DNA of 64,000 nt from JAWPMV01 sp039819665. Lineage in GTDB: Bacteria > Bacteroidota > Bacteroidia > J057. Numbering within the stretch: position 1 is the first letter of the stretch; the number at the start of each line of letters is the position of its first letter. Below are positions 9,517-18,524 of the stretch, piece by piece. The notes beneath the pieces are model-generated. The model was not told where the DNA came from. It searched no databases and worked only from the letters and a program-made list of their open reading frames with translations. Made by a program: the position numbers and the translations under genes. The stretch spans positions 1-64,000 of the forward strand of contig JBCBRM010000007.1 in NCBI GenBank assembly GCA_039819665.1, written 5' to 3'.

Positions 9517-10506
9517 ATGCACATACCTGACCTACAACAGCACTATCACTATTACTATCCCATTAAAGCTATCGGATGGCTGGAAGATCCGCATGATTAT
9601 CCCAAAGGCAAAGTTCCACCCGAATTTTTCAACCAACTAAGCCTTTGGTGCTCTGATCCCTTTAAAAATGGGGTAAGTTTTACCAGAGGATTCCATAGAC
9701 CCAGCATAGAGAAACATCCGGAATCTGAAACCTGGTACGCGGCAGAAATATTTCAAAAATGTGAGAAAGAGAATCCTGGCAATGGTGAAATACATGTTGT
9801 CCATAGGGGAATTCGCTATGCTGCTCCTATGTTGATTTATTCCTATGTCTACTCATATGGTTATCTACCTCCCCAAGAATTTATTGATGCAGTAATTCAG
9901 GGCGAAAGAGTAGATAAACAAGGAGAAGAAGCCATTAGCTACGAATACGATCAGAAACAGAAAGGTGCTTCAGCTGCCAGCAGTCCTGATATTACCTTTA
10001 AAGTAGAACGACACATGAAGCAATGTGAACACTACTTACAAAATAATGAGAAAGCAGCTGCAGAAAGAGAAGTAGAAGCTGCTCTCAAGCTTAACCCCAA
10101 TGACATCAAAGCCCTCTTTTATCGGGCTAGAATTTCCTATGATCTGGCAAACTATAAACAGGCTGAAAGGAGTATAGAAACACTCATGGAAATGCGTCCC
10201 GGATTGGAAGTAGGCCAAGCGATGCGAGGCTTGATTTACTTTCATCTAAAAAAGTACAAAGAAGCCAAAGATGACTTACTCCAAGTATTACCAGGCATGC
10301 GCAAGAATCCCGGTAATAATCTGGCGCAAACGCTATATTTTCTCGGGAAGATTGCCCAAAAAAATAAGCGCTTTGAAGAAGCAAAAAATTATTTCAAGGA
10401 ATCCCTGCAGATCAATCCCAATGATCAGGAAATCAAAAGAACCCTGATTTTCACCAAACCTTTGGCATTTATTAGTTCGCGTACCTGGGAGAGAAAGAAA
10501 AACTAA
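9517..10506 (+). CDS. TPR-repeat protein with an uncharacterised N-terminal domain
   Basis: 329 residues, no signal peptide, so probably cytosolic. Residues 1-130 form a globular part with AIGWLEDPHDYPKG, GFHRP and YGYLPPQEFIDAV; this resembles small uncharacterised domains of the G-x-H-x-C-x-x-C type, but the Cys pair usual there is absent here. From about 165 to 315 there are three to four TPR units (for example ALKLNPNDIKALFYRAR, SLQINPNDQEI). TPR units suggest protein contacts. It ends just where the next gene starts (stop TAA then ATG), so it is probably cotranscribed with the ACT-domain and endonuclease V genes. Confidence 0.7.
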   Translation: MHIPDLQQHYHYYYPIKAIGWLEDPHDYPKGKVPPEFFNQLSLWCSDPFKNGVSFTRGFHRPSIEKHPESETWYAAEIFQKCEKENPGNGEIHVVHRGIRYAAPMLIYSYVYSYGYLPPQEFIDAVIQGERVDKQGEEAISYEYDQKQKGASAASSPDITFKVERHMKQCEHYLQNNEKAAAEREVEAALKLNPNDIKALFYRARISYDLANYKQAERSIETLMEMRPGLEVGQAMRGLIYFHLKKYKEAKDDLLQVLPGMRKNPGNNLAQTLYFLGKIAQKNKRFEEAKNYFKESLQINPNDQEIKRTLIFTKPLAFISSRTWERKKN

Positions 10507-10920
10507 ATGGCAGGAGAAAAAGCCCTTCATAAATTGCTGAGCAATATGAATCCTCGTCTTAATGAGGGTTTGTATGTATTTTGTTCATTCCCCAACCCCA
10601 GAACAGACCTGCAGAAGGATTCAATAGGTACATTTAAGGAGCAAGAAGGGATAACCTATATTCTTCCTCAGACAGTGGCAGACCAGCACAAATTAACCTA
10701 TGATTTTCTGGCTTCCTGGATTAGCCTGGAGATTCATTCGGCTCTGGATGCTGTAGGTTTGACAGCTGCCTTTTCTCAAGCTTTAGGAGAAGCGAAGATC
10801 AGCTGTAATGTGGTAGCTGGATATTATCACGATCACATTTTTGTTGGAAAAAATGATACCCAAAAAGCCCTGAAGGTTCTACGAAAGTTATCAGAAGATG
10901 CCACCAGAAATAGACTATGA
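10507..10920 (+). CDS. ACT domain-containing protein (DUF2241/COG3602 type)
   Basis: 137 residues. The N-terminal half (MAGEKALHKLLSNMNPRLNE, EGLYVFCSF) is the DUF2241-like part and the C-terminal half (HSALDAVGLTAAFSQAL, ISCNVVAGYYHDHIFV) is an ACT domain, the small fold that usually binds amino acids. This two-part layout matches COG3602. The ligand is unknown. The gene begins directly after the TPR gene and overlaps the endonuclease V gene by 23 bases, a sign of translational coupling. Confidence 0.8.
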   Translation: MAGEKALHKLLSNMNPRLNEGLYVFCSFPNPRTDLQKDSIGTFKEQEGITYILPQTVADQHKLTYDFLASWISLEIHSALDAVGLTAAFSQALGEAKISCNVVAGYYHDHIFVGKNDTQKALKVLRKLSEDATRNRL

Positions 10921-11593
10921 AAAAGAGCTCAAAAAGCTGCACCTTCTTCAAGAGATTCCTGAAGAAGAACAGGCATTCCCCCTTAGTAAAGGCGACCTAA
11001 TATCCACCCTCGACGTTCAATATGCCGGTAATGAGGCATATGTAGCCATGGATCTCATGAAATGGGAAGAAGACAGTTCTCGAATTTATCTGGCCAAAGA
11101 AGAGGTACGACATGAATACAAACCGGGATACTTTGCTTTTAGAGAAGGACCGGTTTTGTTGGCTGCTATCCAAAAATTACAGAACCAGATTTCAAAGGAA
11201 ATAAGACTGCTAATCATAGACGGACATGGGACCGCACACCCTCATCGTATGGGGCTGGCCAGCTGGGTAGGAATCAAGGTAAATCTTCCGAGTATGGGCA
11301 TCGCCAAAGATACCTTATTGAAGCTGGATGTTAGTGAGTTGAACGAAAGGGAAAACTCTTTTCTGAAACTTGTGGATAATGGTGAATGGATCGGCTCAGT
11401 CCTCCGCTCTCAAACAGCTATCAAACCTATTTTTCCCAGTGCCGGCTTTCGTATCAATCAGTCCTCAACACTTTCCATCAGTCAAGCAATACGAGGGCAG
11501 TACCGTATACCCGAGCCTGTCCGACGTGCGGATCAGGCAGCACGTAAATTTGCGAAGGGGGAAATTGAGGAAACTATGATAATGCTTGACTAG
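10898..11593 (+). CDS. nfi: endonuclease V (deoxyinosine 3' endonuclease)
   Basis: Cuts DNA one base 3' of deoxyinosine, the product of adenine deamination, to start repair. 231 residues, the normal size. The active site is complete: D39 (TLDVQY), E83 (FREGP) and D108 (IIDGHGTAHPHRMG), followed by the LPSMGIAK segment of the nucleotide pocket. The start overlaps the ACT gene by 23 bases; a later start would remove the N-terminal helix but not the catalytic core. A dispersed repeat follows, with no clear terminator. Confidence 0.93.
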   Translation: MPPEIDYEKELKKLHLLQEIPEEEQAFPLSKGDLISTLDVQYAGNEAYVAMDLMKWEEDSSRIYLAKEEVRHEYKPGYFAFREGPVLLAAIQKLQNQISKEIRLLIIDGHGTAHPHRMGLASWVGIKVNLPSMGIAKDTLLKLDVSELNERENSFLKLVDNGEWIGSVLRSQTAIKPIFPSAGFRINQSSTLSISQAIRGQYRIPEPVRRADQAARKFAKGEIEETMIMLD

Positions 11594-11642
11594 GTCATAC
11601 ATACTAACGTATCATTCCAGAACCTAATAGCTAAAAAATCCA

Positions 11643-11764
11643 TGTCATCCTGAGCTTGCGAAGGTCCTAAGGCATAGCTTACCGCTTTTCCCATAACTCT
11701 TCATATATAGGGGAAAGGAAATAGGCGGTAATAATGAGACCCCTCTACGCTGGATGGGATGTCA
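11643..11764. repeat. TGTCAT-ended dispersed repeat, copy 1
   Basis: Left end TGTCATCCTGAGCTTGCGAA; the right end, read on the other strand, is TGACATCCCATCCAGCG followed by TAGAGGGGTCT, so the ends are imperfect inverted repeats of about 26 bases. Related copies lie at 30574-30727 and 45939-46213. No open reading frame inside. MITE- or REP-like. Confidence 0.6.
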
Positions 11765-11840
11765 AAGCTTTTTGTGATGAAGACCTTGTGTCAAAACTCC
11801 TCTCGAATAATTCCTGTATCTTTAATCCAAAACTACTACT

Positions 11841-11954
11841 ATGGATTTCTGGACTGGATTTCCCTATTGGGGCATTCTTCTCCTGGTACTGATCAATGCC
11901 TTTATCGTATCACGCATGGATTTCACCATTGAAGAAGAGGAGGAAGAATCATGA
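11841..11954 (+). CDS. small membrane partner of the sodium:solute symporter (37 aa)
   Basis: Short gene encoding 37 residues: MDFWTGFPYWG, then one membrane helix (about 11-24, ILLLVLINAFIVS), then a tail ending in six consecutive Glu and Ser. Its TGA stop (11952-11954) overlaps the ATG of the symporter at 11951 (ATGA), the classic sign of translational coupling. Some SSS-family symporters are known to be preceded by a tiny one-helix accessory protein; position, topology and acidic tail match that pattern. Its job is not known in detail, possibly stabilising or targeting the transporter. Confidence 0.75.
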   Translation: MDFWTGFPYWGILLLVLINAFIVSRMDFTIEEEEEES

Positions 11955-13474
11955 TGGATTATTTAGCTGAAAACGGAGTTGTTATTCTCCTTACCCTCAT
12001 TTACATTTTTTTCTGTCTTTATGTCGGTTGGTATTTTAAAAAGAAAGCCTCCAGTGGCCTGAAAGAATACTACATCGCCAAACGAGAAATTCCCGGTTGG
12101 GTAATCTCACTGGCTTTTTTCTCCACCTCTGCCAGCACCAATACTTATATAGGTATGTCAGGTAAGTCCTTTCAATTTGGGCTTTCCTGGGCCTGGGTAG
12201 GTATGATCTGGGCGGTATTCTGTATCATCGCCTGGCTCTTACTGGGCCCACGTATGCGAAATCAGTCCAGTATCCTCCAATCTTTTACTGTTCCTGATTA
12301 TTTCCATCTACGCTATAAAAGCAGTTTTGCCAAATCGATTCGAATCCTATCAGCATTTACAATCCTTTTCGCAACGATCTGGTACATGGTCGGTATTGCT
12401 AAAGGCTGTGCCCATGTATTAGAATCAGTCATGGATATCCCTTATGCCTGGGGGGCATTTCTCATTCTCTTCATTACCTGTGCTTATACGATGTGGGGAG
12501 GAATGTATAGCGTACTTTGGACAGATGCAGTACAAGGTATCATCATGTTCGCCGTTGCGATACTAATGGTCATGTTGCCCTTCATTTACGTGGGAGGAGT
12601 AGACGAATTGATGACCAAAATCTCAGATATCGATCATGTGAGCAAAGGTGGAACTCCTATGGGTTCCGGTTTGGTTACTTTCGGCTCCCTCGTCTCATTT
12701 CTCTACATCCTGGGAATCGGCCTTTCTATCGGAATGAAGCAAATCTCTGATCCGAAATCTCTTATTCGTTTCTATTCCGTCGACAATGCCAAAAGCATGA
12801 AGTTCGCCATGATCTGGACTCCCGTCTTTTTGGGAATTTCGTTGATCTGCGTCATGGGGCTAGGAGCACTGGTGCATGGTATGGCTACAGCAGAAGAAGC
12901 TGCTTATCTCATAAACCATACAGATGAGGTGATAGGATTTATGTTGGAAAAAATAGATAATCAATTGATTAGCGGCATTTGTGTAGCCGGACTTTTTGCT
13001 GCAGGCATGTCCTCTTTAGCATCTGTCATCTTAATTGTGGGAACAGCCTTTGTAAAAGATATCTGGCATGTCTGGAAACCAATTTCAGAAAGAGCCATCA
13101 TCAAAAACACCAAATGGGCCATGCTGGGGTATTGCGGTTTGGTCTTTCTCATTACCCTCTACCCTCCAGCAGGTATAGTAGAACTAACGGCCTTTGCAGG
13201 AGCAGTATTCGCAGCCAGCTTTTTTCCTGCTATTTTTGGCGGGCTTTACCTCAAATGGGGAACAGATTTGGGTGCCATTACATCTATGATCTGCGGAATT
13301 ATCGGAACCATTGTTTGGCGCTTTGGATTCCGTCTGAGATATGAAAGCCTCAAAGACATCCATGAGATCATTCCCGCTTTTTTATTTGCTTGCGTGGTCT
13401 ATGTAGTCGTGAGTAAAGCGAGTAAGCATCGGGTTCCCGAAAAGAGTTATCTGGATAAGGTGTTTAAGCTATAG
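11951..13474 (+). CDS. sodium:solute symporter (SSS family)
   Basis: Inner-membrane secondary transporter, 507 residues with about 13 hydrophobic helices, the LeuT-fold SSS layout. Seen: the early ASSGLKEYYIAKREIPGW loop, FFSTSASTNTYIGMSG in helix 1-2, and TMWGGMYSVLWTDAVQGIIM, a strong SSS signature. Uptake is expected to be driven by sodium; the substrate cannot be told (sugars, sialic acid, carboxylates and proline are all carried by this family). Its start overlaps the stop of the 37-residue gene. The downstream region holds a large palindromic repeat rather than a plain terminator. Confidence 0.9.
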   Translation: MMDYLAENGVVILLTLIYIFFCLYVGWYFKKKASSGLKEYYIAKREIPGWVISLAFFSTSASTNTYIGMSGKSFQFGLSWAWVGMIWAVFCIIAWLLLGPRMRNQSSILQSFTVPDYFHLRYKSSFAKSIRILSAFTILFATIWYMVGIAKGCAHVLESVMDIPYAWGAFLILFITCAYTMWGGMYSVLWTDAVQGIIMFAVAILMVMLPFIYVGGVDELMTKISDIDHVSKGGTPMGSGLVTFGSLVSFLYILGIGLSIGMKQISDPKSLIRFYSVDNAKSMKFAMIWTPVFLGISLICVMGLGALVHGMATAEEAAYLINHTDEVIGFMLEKIDNQLISGICVAGLFAAGMSSLASVILIVGTAFVKDIWHVWKPISERAIIKNTKWAMLGYCGLVFLITLYPPAGIVELTAFAGAVFAASFFPAIFGGLYLKWGTDLGAITSMICGIIGTIVWRFGFRLRYESLKDIHEIIPAFLFACVVYVVVSKASKHRVPEKSYLDKVFKL

Positions 13475-13547
13475 ATAGGCCTCCTTCCCGAAAGGTAGAT
13501 TTAAAGCAATTTGCGAGGACTTTGAGCGGGTCGATATTTGTTTTCTT

Positions 13548-13823
13548 CTTCTTTTCCTTAGATGAAAAGAAGCAAAAATCAAGCTGCTGCAAAGCCGCCC
13601 GCGATCCGGCCCCCGCACCCGATGCAGCAGCCTGGCCCCGGCGCGCATGGAAGACGTGTTAGCGTATTAGGGTCTTAGTGTGTTGGCGATGATCATGAAT
13701 CTGAATTCCCTCACCCACTAACAAGGCGCGCAGGCCCTGCAGCGCCCATTGGGAGCCGGGGCGGCAGGTGTAGCTGGTTCTGGGCGCTGCGATTTTTGGC
13801 TCAACCTTTATTAAAAAAGGTGG
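13548..13823. repeat. large GC-rich imperfect palindrome
   Basis: Two GC-rich arms of about 100 bases (about 13551-13648 and 13723-13823) are imperfect inverted copies: GAAGCAAAAATC at 13569-13580 faces GATTTTTGGCTC at 13791-13802, and the inner ends are GGCGCGC on both sides. The outer left part also has a perfect 9-bp hairpin (CTTCTTTTC / GAAAAGAAG, 13548-13572). Composition differs sharply from the surroundings. The centre is occupied by the GTGTTAG repeat. No credible reading frame. The whole 13475-13920 gap holds only this. Confidence 0.7.
13653..13722. repeat. GTGTTAG-type palindromic repeat, copy B (nested)
   Basis: Starts GACGTGTTAGCGTATTAG and ends CACTAAC, like copy A at 8061-8133. 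It sits exactly between the two GC-rich palindrome arms, each of which meets it with a GGCGCGC-like sequence, as if inserted at the loop of the hairpin. Confidence 0.5.
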
Positions 13824-13920
13824 AAAAAGCCCCATGAGCAACCCCCAAATAAAAGAGTTAATGCGTTAAGTAAGATTCCTCAAAATATCGTATTATAAGT
13901 CTGGAAATCTACTACTATCT

Positions 13921-15594
13921 ATGAAACTACTAGCCCCTCAGACCTTTCCTTTCGATTTTGAAGAATGGAAGAAAAAACCCTTCCCGATTCGAGTAAAGAT
14001 GCTCTGCCAGGCCTGGGCTACCCAGGGATATGGCGCACCAGTTAGCGTTTATGTTTTTTATATCCTAAAGATTGTCCTTTATGTTTGGTTATGGGCGATA
14101 TTCTGCTCCTTCTCGACTGAGTTGGGAGGACTGGATACGATTTCAAGCTGGTGGTATCATCCCGAAGCTTTTTTGAAAGCTATCCTTTGGAGTATGGTAT
14201 TTGAAGGCATCGGTCTAGCTTCAGGCAGTGGCCCTCTTACTGCACGCTACTTCCCCCCTTTTGGAGGGATTTTACATCTTGCCAGACCTTCTACCATCAA
14301 GCTTCCCTTTTTACCGGATGCACCCTTGATCGGAGGAGATAAGCGTAATATTCTTGATGTAGGGCTTTATTTACTACACTTAGGATTGATAATTCGGTGT
14401 CTGATTGCACCTGATCTCATTGGTACACCTGACCTATTGATTCCTACCCTAATTCTACTCCCTATTTTGGGTTTGCTGGACAGGACCATTTTCCTGATGG
14501 CAAGAGCAGAACACTATTGGATTGCAACTTTCTGCTTTCTTTTTCCTATGGATGCCCTTGCTGGTTCAAAAGTCGTCTGGTGGGGGGTCTGGTTTTGGGC
14601 TGCTACTTCAAAATTGAATAGACACTTTCCGGGAGTGATAGGTGTAATGTTGAGCAATAGTGCCGTCATGCGAATCAACTGGGTGAAGAAGAAACTCTAC
14701 AAGAATTATCCTGAAGATCTCCGCGCGAGTCGCTTTAGCAGCTTTCTGGCACATACAGGTACTGCATTAGAATACGGATTTCCTCTAGTTCTCTTATTTG
14801 GAGGGAGTCCTGAGGTAGTACAGATGGGCTTAATTGTCATGTTCCTCTTCCACCTCTTCATCACTGCCAACATTCCCATGGGCGTACCGATAGAGTGGAA
14901 TGTCATGATGGTCTATGGAGCTTATGTACTCTTCGGCCAACATGCTGATGTCAGCATCTTTAGTATAGGTTCGCCTGTATTGATTACTGCACTCCTGATC
15001 TGTTTACTTGCGTTGCAATTACTCGGTAATTTTTATCCAAGGGCTGTTTCCTTTTTGATATCTATGAGATATTATGCCGGAAACTGGCCATATAGCGTTT
15101 GGTTATTTAAGGGAAATGCCGAAGAGAAGATGGATGAGCATGTAGTAAAAGCTTCTAAAACAGTAGGTAAACAGCTTGACCTCTTTTATGATGAACCAAC
15201 TAAAGAAATGCTTTTGTCACGGGTGATCAGTTTCCGCATGATGCACCTGCATGCCCGTGCTTTGCATCAGTTGCTGCCCAAAGCTGTTGACAATATTGAC
15301 GACTATACCTGGCGAGATGGTGAATTGGTAGCAGGTGTAGCATTGGGATGGAATTTTGGAGATGGGCACCTGCACAGCGAACAAATGCTCAAAGCCCTGC
15401 AAAAACGCTGCAATTGGGAATCGGGAGAATTGAGATGTATTTTCGTTGAATCTCAGCCTTTAGGAATTCCATTTATGAATTGGAGAATCTGGGATGCCAA
15501 GGATGGACTCATAGAGGAAGGACAGGTAGGTATAGACAACATTGTTGATCTTCAACCCTGGCCTGAAGAAAATCAGTTCGAAAAACAACTTTAG
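13921..15594 (+). CDS. DUF3556-like integral membrane protein
   Basis: 557 residues. The first about 390 hold eight or so hydrophobic segments; the last 170 (from about 395, KGNAEEKMDEHVVKAS) are soluble. Sequence landmarks are the N-terminal APQTFPFDFEEW, the GSGPLTARYFPPFGG loop and NIPMGVPIEWNVMM. The pattern recalls the DUF3556 family of unknown transmembrane proteins, best known in actinobacteria. No enzyme motif is evident. It is probably transcribed together with, or next to, the SDR gene 114 bases downstream. Confidence 0.65.
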   Translation: MKLLAPQTFPFDFEEWKKKPFPIRVKMLCQAWATQGYGAPVSVYVFYILKIVLYVWLWAIFCSFSTELGGLDTISSWWYHPEAFLKAILWSMVFEGIGLASGSGPLTARYFPPFGGILHLARPSTIKLPFLPDAPLIGGDKRNILDVGLYLLHLGLIIRCLIAPDLIGTPDLLIPTLILLPILGLLDRTIFLMARAEHYWIATFCFLFPMDALAGSKVVWWGVWFWAATSKLNRHFPGVIGVMLSNSAVMRINWVKKKLYKNYPEDLRASRFSSFLAHTGTALEYGFPLVLLFGGSPEVVQMGLIVMFLFHLFITANIPMGVPIEWNVMMVYGAYVLFGQHADVSIFSIGSPVLITALLICLLALQLLGNFYPRAVSFLISMRYYAGNWPYSVWLFKGNAEEKMDEHVVKASKTVGKQLDLFYDEPTKEMLLSRVISFRMMHLHARALHQLLPKAVDNIDDYTWRDGELVAGVALGWNFGDGHLHSEQMLKALQKRCNWESGELRCIFVESQPLGIPFMNWRIWDAKDGLIEEGQVGIDNIVDLQPWPEENQFEKQL

Positions 15595-15708
15595 CAGAAG
15601 CCAATAAGAAATTTAGATGTTCCAGTAGAAATGTGGGAGGAAATGCTATTTTCTTTTGTTAATTCAAACTCTCATGATTACCTAAAGTCTTTATTTTAAA
15701 AGCTCTCT

Positions 15709-16641
15709 ATGCAAACCCTTCTTGGAGCTGGCGGAAGCGTCGGCAACGAATTGGCGAAAGCCCTGAAAACACATACTGATAAAATCAGACTGGTCAGCAG
15801 AAATCCCAAAAAAGTTAATCCCGAAGATGAAGTTTTTAAAGCCGATTTAACTAAGGCTGAGGAGGTCATGGAGGCAATCAAAGGCTCCAAAATAGTCTAC
15901 CTCATTGTGGGATATCCTTATTCCGTAAAAGTCTGGGCCGAAATGTGGCCTATTACGATGAAAAATGTCATCGATGCCTGTCTTGCCCATAAAGCAAAAT
16001 TGGTGTTCTTTGATAATATCTACATGTATGATCCTCGTCATCTCGCTCCTATGAATGAGGAAACTCCTCATAATCCAAGTAGTGAAAAAGGAAAAATCCG
16101 AAGAGAGATTGTGGATATGCTTTGGAAGGCTGTAAGAGAAGAGGGCCTGGAAGCCCTGGTTGCTCGATCTGCGGATTTTTATGGGCCGGGCCTGGAAAGA
16201 AATGGAGTCCTTCGAGATACAGTTATCACTCCATTGTCCAAAGGAAAGTCGGCCATGTGGATGAAATCTCTAGATTATAAACATTCTTATACCTATGTCC
16301 CGGATGCTGCAAAAGCTACTGCCTTATTGGGAAATACGCCAGATGCTTATGGAGAAAGCTGGCATTTGCCGACTGCTTCTCATCCCCCAACAGGCAAACA
16401 ATGGGTTGAATTGATCGCAAAAGAATTTGGCGTAAAACCAAAGGTTCGTACCATCTCTAATTTCATGTTAAAACTTATAGGGATTTTTGTTCCAGTCATG
16501 CGAGAACTTCCAGAAATGAATTACCAGTACGATCGGGATTATATTTTTGATAGTAGTAAATTCGAACTAGAATTTAGTATGAAACCTACACCTTATCTGG
16601 AAGGCATTCGAACAATTATTAAAGAGGATTTTACTAGATAG
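15709..16641 (+). CDS. NAD-dependent epimerase/dehydratase-like protein (extended/atypical SDR)
   Basis: 310 residues. Rossmann motif GAGGSVG at residues 6-12 binds NAD(P); the following segments (KADLTKAEEV, IVYLIVGYPY) fit the SDR core. In place of the classical YxxxK there is FFDNIYMYDPR around 103-113 and RADFYGPG-type sequence (ARSADFYGPG) near 160, typical of atypical SDRs that act on sugar nucleotides or serve as regulators. The start lies very close to the glycine motif, so a few N-terminal residues might be missing, but no upstream in-frame start was seen. Substrate unknown. Confidence 0.8.
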   Translation: MQTLLGAGGSVGNELAKALKTHTDKIRLVSRNPKKVNPEDEVFKADLTKAEEVMEAIKGSKIVYLIVGYPYSVKVWAEMWPITMKNVIDACLAHKAKLVFFDNIYMYDPRHLAPMNEETPHNPSSEKGKIRREIVDMLWKAVREEGLEALVARSADFYGPGLERNGVLRDTVITPLSKGKSAMWMKSLDYKHSYTYVPDAAKATALLGNTPDAYGESWHLPTASHPPTGKQWVELIAKEFGVKPKVRTISNFMLKLIGIFVPVMRELPEMNYQYDRDYIFDSSKFELEFSMKPTPYLEGIRTIIKEDFTR

Positions 16642-16663
16642 GTGTTACAAATTTTAATCCCTT

Positions 16664-16936
16664 ATGATCACCTTCAAAGATTTCGTTCCCAGAGTAACCT
16701 CAGGTCCCAATATTTTCGGAAAAAGAGAAATGGAAGCTCTGAATGAGACCAAAATAAAAATGAATGAGTGGATGGATACTGAACCCAATCTCAAAGTTCT
16801 CAATATTGAAACTATCCTCCTCCCCAACATACATAATCCGAGCGAAGAAGGTAGCGAAGATCCCGAACTCAAGATTCCATACAATCAAACCGAAAGATGG
16901 TATCAGGTATTTCGAGTCTGGTATAAAACCTGGTAA
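16664..16936 (+). CDS. small conserved-looking hypothetical protein
   Basis: 90 residues, soluble, rich in Asn, Glu and Pro, no signal peptide or known motif. It follows the SDR gene by 22 bases on the same strand and may share its transcript. It ends in an aromatic tail (ERWYQVFRVWYKTW), which looks like a real protein end. Opposite-strand reading frames overlap it, but codon flow and position favour this one. Function unknown. Confidence 0.6.
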   Translation: MITFKDFVPRVTSGPNIFGKREMEALNETKIKMNEWMDTEPNLKVLNIETILLPNIHNPSEEGSEDPELKIPYNQTERWYQVFRVWYKTW

Positions 16937-16940
16937 AAAG

Positions 16941-17825
16941 CTATTCCTTTTTGCTACTATATTTCAATTGGGTGAGATCAACTTTCCCCAATATAGGCTT
17001 GTGAATAGGCGTTTTTTCTGCTCCTAGATAGATTAGGTGATTTGTTCTAAAGTCCACGGCTTCGAATTGTCGATGCGGGAGCTTGATTCGCAGCATCTCT
17101 CCATCGCAAAAATTACCGTGAGTAAAATTGCTAAATACAAATAGGCTGGATTGAAATTGTGGAAAGCCATGCTTCCTGTCCAGGGTATAGCCTAAAAGTG
17201 CCATCTTGCTTTTATCCGGGCTTAAGGCGGCGGCTGTAACTATCCGATCCCTCAAATCTAAACTGTCCTTTAGAACGGCTGTATGGATACCAGCTACATC
17301 CGGGATCACATACATATAGGTAAAGAACCCACTTCTGTTTTTACTAAAGATATAAATGGAATCCTGATACCAAAATGCACCTTCCGCATCGAACCTCTTG
17401 TTATCAGAGGAAGGGGGAAAAGAATTCTGGTCCTCAAAATTGAAAAAGATAGTTCCTAGCCAGCCCTGATCCGGATGGTACTTAAAAATTCTCAGGTTCT
17501 TTCTTTGATTATTATTATTTCCAAAATCGCAGATATACACATTGCCCTTGTCATCATGGGTCAACTCTTCCCAATCCTGATTTTGAGTGTTCTCTATATA
17601 TACTGAATCCAGTAAGTTTCCTTTTACATCAAAAGCAAATAATACCGGCTCTCCTCCACTATCATTATGCGCCCAAACAGTATCCCCTTGAATATAAATT
17701 CCAGAAATCTCGGGAATCGATTTGGGAACACTAGTGAGCTTTTTAAAATCAGTAGCCTCTTCCTGCGCCGAAAGCTGGAAACTGGTAATAAGGAAAAAAG
17801 ACAAGAGAAGAATTTGAATTTGCAT
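16941..17825 (-). CDS. secreted protein of unknown function, probably beta-propeller
   Basis: 294 residues with a clear signal peptide (MQIQILLLSFFLITSFQLSA, cleavage near 20). The mature part has repeated Asp/Asn-rich beta-strand units: WAHNDSGGEPVLFAFD, WEELTHDDKGNVYICDFG, RFDAEGAFWYQDSIYIFSKN. These are typical of secreted propeller-like folds in Bacteroidota. No catalytic motif and no T9SS sorting domain are visible, so it is probably periplasmic or exported by Sec. It converges with the 90-residue gene, 4 bases apart. Confidence 0.7.
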   Translation of the reverse strand: MQIQILLLSFFLITSFQLSAQEEATDFKKLTSVPKSIPEISGIYIQGDTVWAHNDSGGEPVLFAFDVKGNLLDSVYIENTQNQDWEELTHDDKGNVYICDFGNNNNQRKNLRIFKYHPDQGWLGTIFFNFEDQNSFPPSSDNKRFDAEGAFWYQDSIYIFSKNRSGFFTYMYVIPDVAGIHTAVLKDSLDLRDRIVTAAALSPDKSKMALLGYTLDRKHGFPQFQSSLFVFSNFTHGNFCDGEMLRIKLPHRQFEAVDFRTNHLIYLGAEKTPIHKPILGKVDLTQLKYSSKKE

Positions 17826-17906
17826 AGATAAAACTTCTAATTTTTGTGAACTTAGGACTTAGTTTTCAATTCTTAAACCTCTTCAGTAGATAAAATCAGA
17901 TTTCAT

Positions 17907-18524
17907 ATGAGCTTCATGGATCAGGATTCCGGAAATACCCTTTTCCCCATCTTTATAAAACTAGACCAAATACACACCTTAGTCGTTGGGGGTGGCTATG
18001 TAGGGTTGGAAAAACTGGAAGCTCTCTTAAAAAATAGCCCGCGAGCCAGAATCACTCTGGTAGCCAAGGAAATTTTACAGCAAGAGATACGAGAACTGGC
18101 CAAGGCTCATCCTTTTGTTGAACTTATAGAAAGACCTTTCGAAGAAAAAGATCTTGACCATAAGGATTTCGTGATTCTGGCTACAGATGATTCAAAGCTA
18201 CATGAAAAGATTAAGGATATTACACGAAATCGTAATACAATCACCAATGTCGCTGACACCCCTAAGCTATGTGATGCTTACTTAGGCTCAGTTGTAAAAA
18301 AAGGAGACCTCAAAATCGCCATTTCCACCAATGGCAAATCACCAACTATTTCCAAACGGATGCGCGAATACCTCACAGAAGCTATTCCGGATACAGAAAA
18401 TATGCAAGAGCTTCTCGACAACATGAAAGAGATCAGAGATCGCCTGAGAGGAGATTTTGAATATAAAGTGAAAATGCTGGATAAGATTACACAGGAATGG
18501 CTGCAGAAGGACGATATGGCCTGA
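17907..18524 (+). CDS. precorrin-2 dehydrogenase / sirohydrochlorin ferrochelatase
   Basis: Carries out the last two steps of sirohaem synthesis, NAD-dependent oxidation of precorrin-2 and iron insertion. 205 residues, the length of Met8p and of the N-terminal half of CysG. N-terminal Rossmann VVGGGYVGLEK (about 26-36); the Asp in NVADTPKLCDAY fits the shared catalytic Asp; KGDLKIAISTNGKSPTISKRMRE is the dimerisation helix typical of the family. No uroporphyrinogen methyltransferase domain is fused. hemD, needed for the precursor, is at 54.2 kb. Sirohaem serves sulfite or nitrite reductase. Confidence 0.88.
   Translation: MSFMDQDSGNTLFPIFIKLDQIHTLVVGGGYVGLEKLEALLKNSPRARITLVAKEILQQEIRELAKAHPFVELIERPFEEKDLDHKDFVILATDDSKLHEKIKDITRNRNTITNVADTPKLCDAYLGSVVKKGDLKIAISTNGKSPTISKRMREYLTEAIPDTENMQELLDNMKEIRDRLRGDFEYKVKMLDKITQEWLQKDDMA

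Noticed and set aside
13659..13841. 60-residue minus-strand frame
   Set aside because: It is made from the GC-rich palindrome and the nested repeat, so it is not coding.
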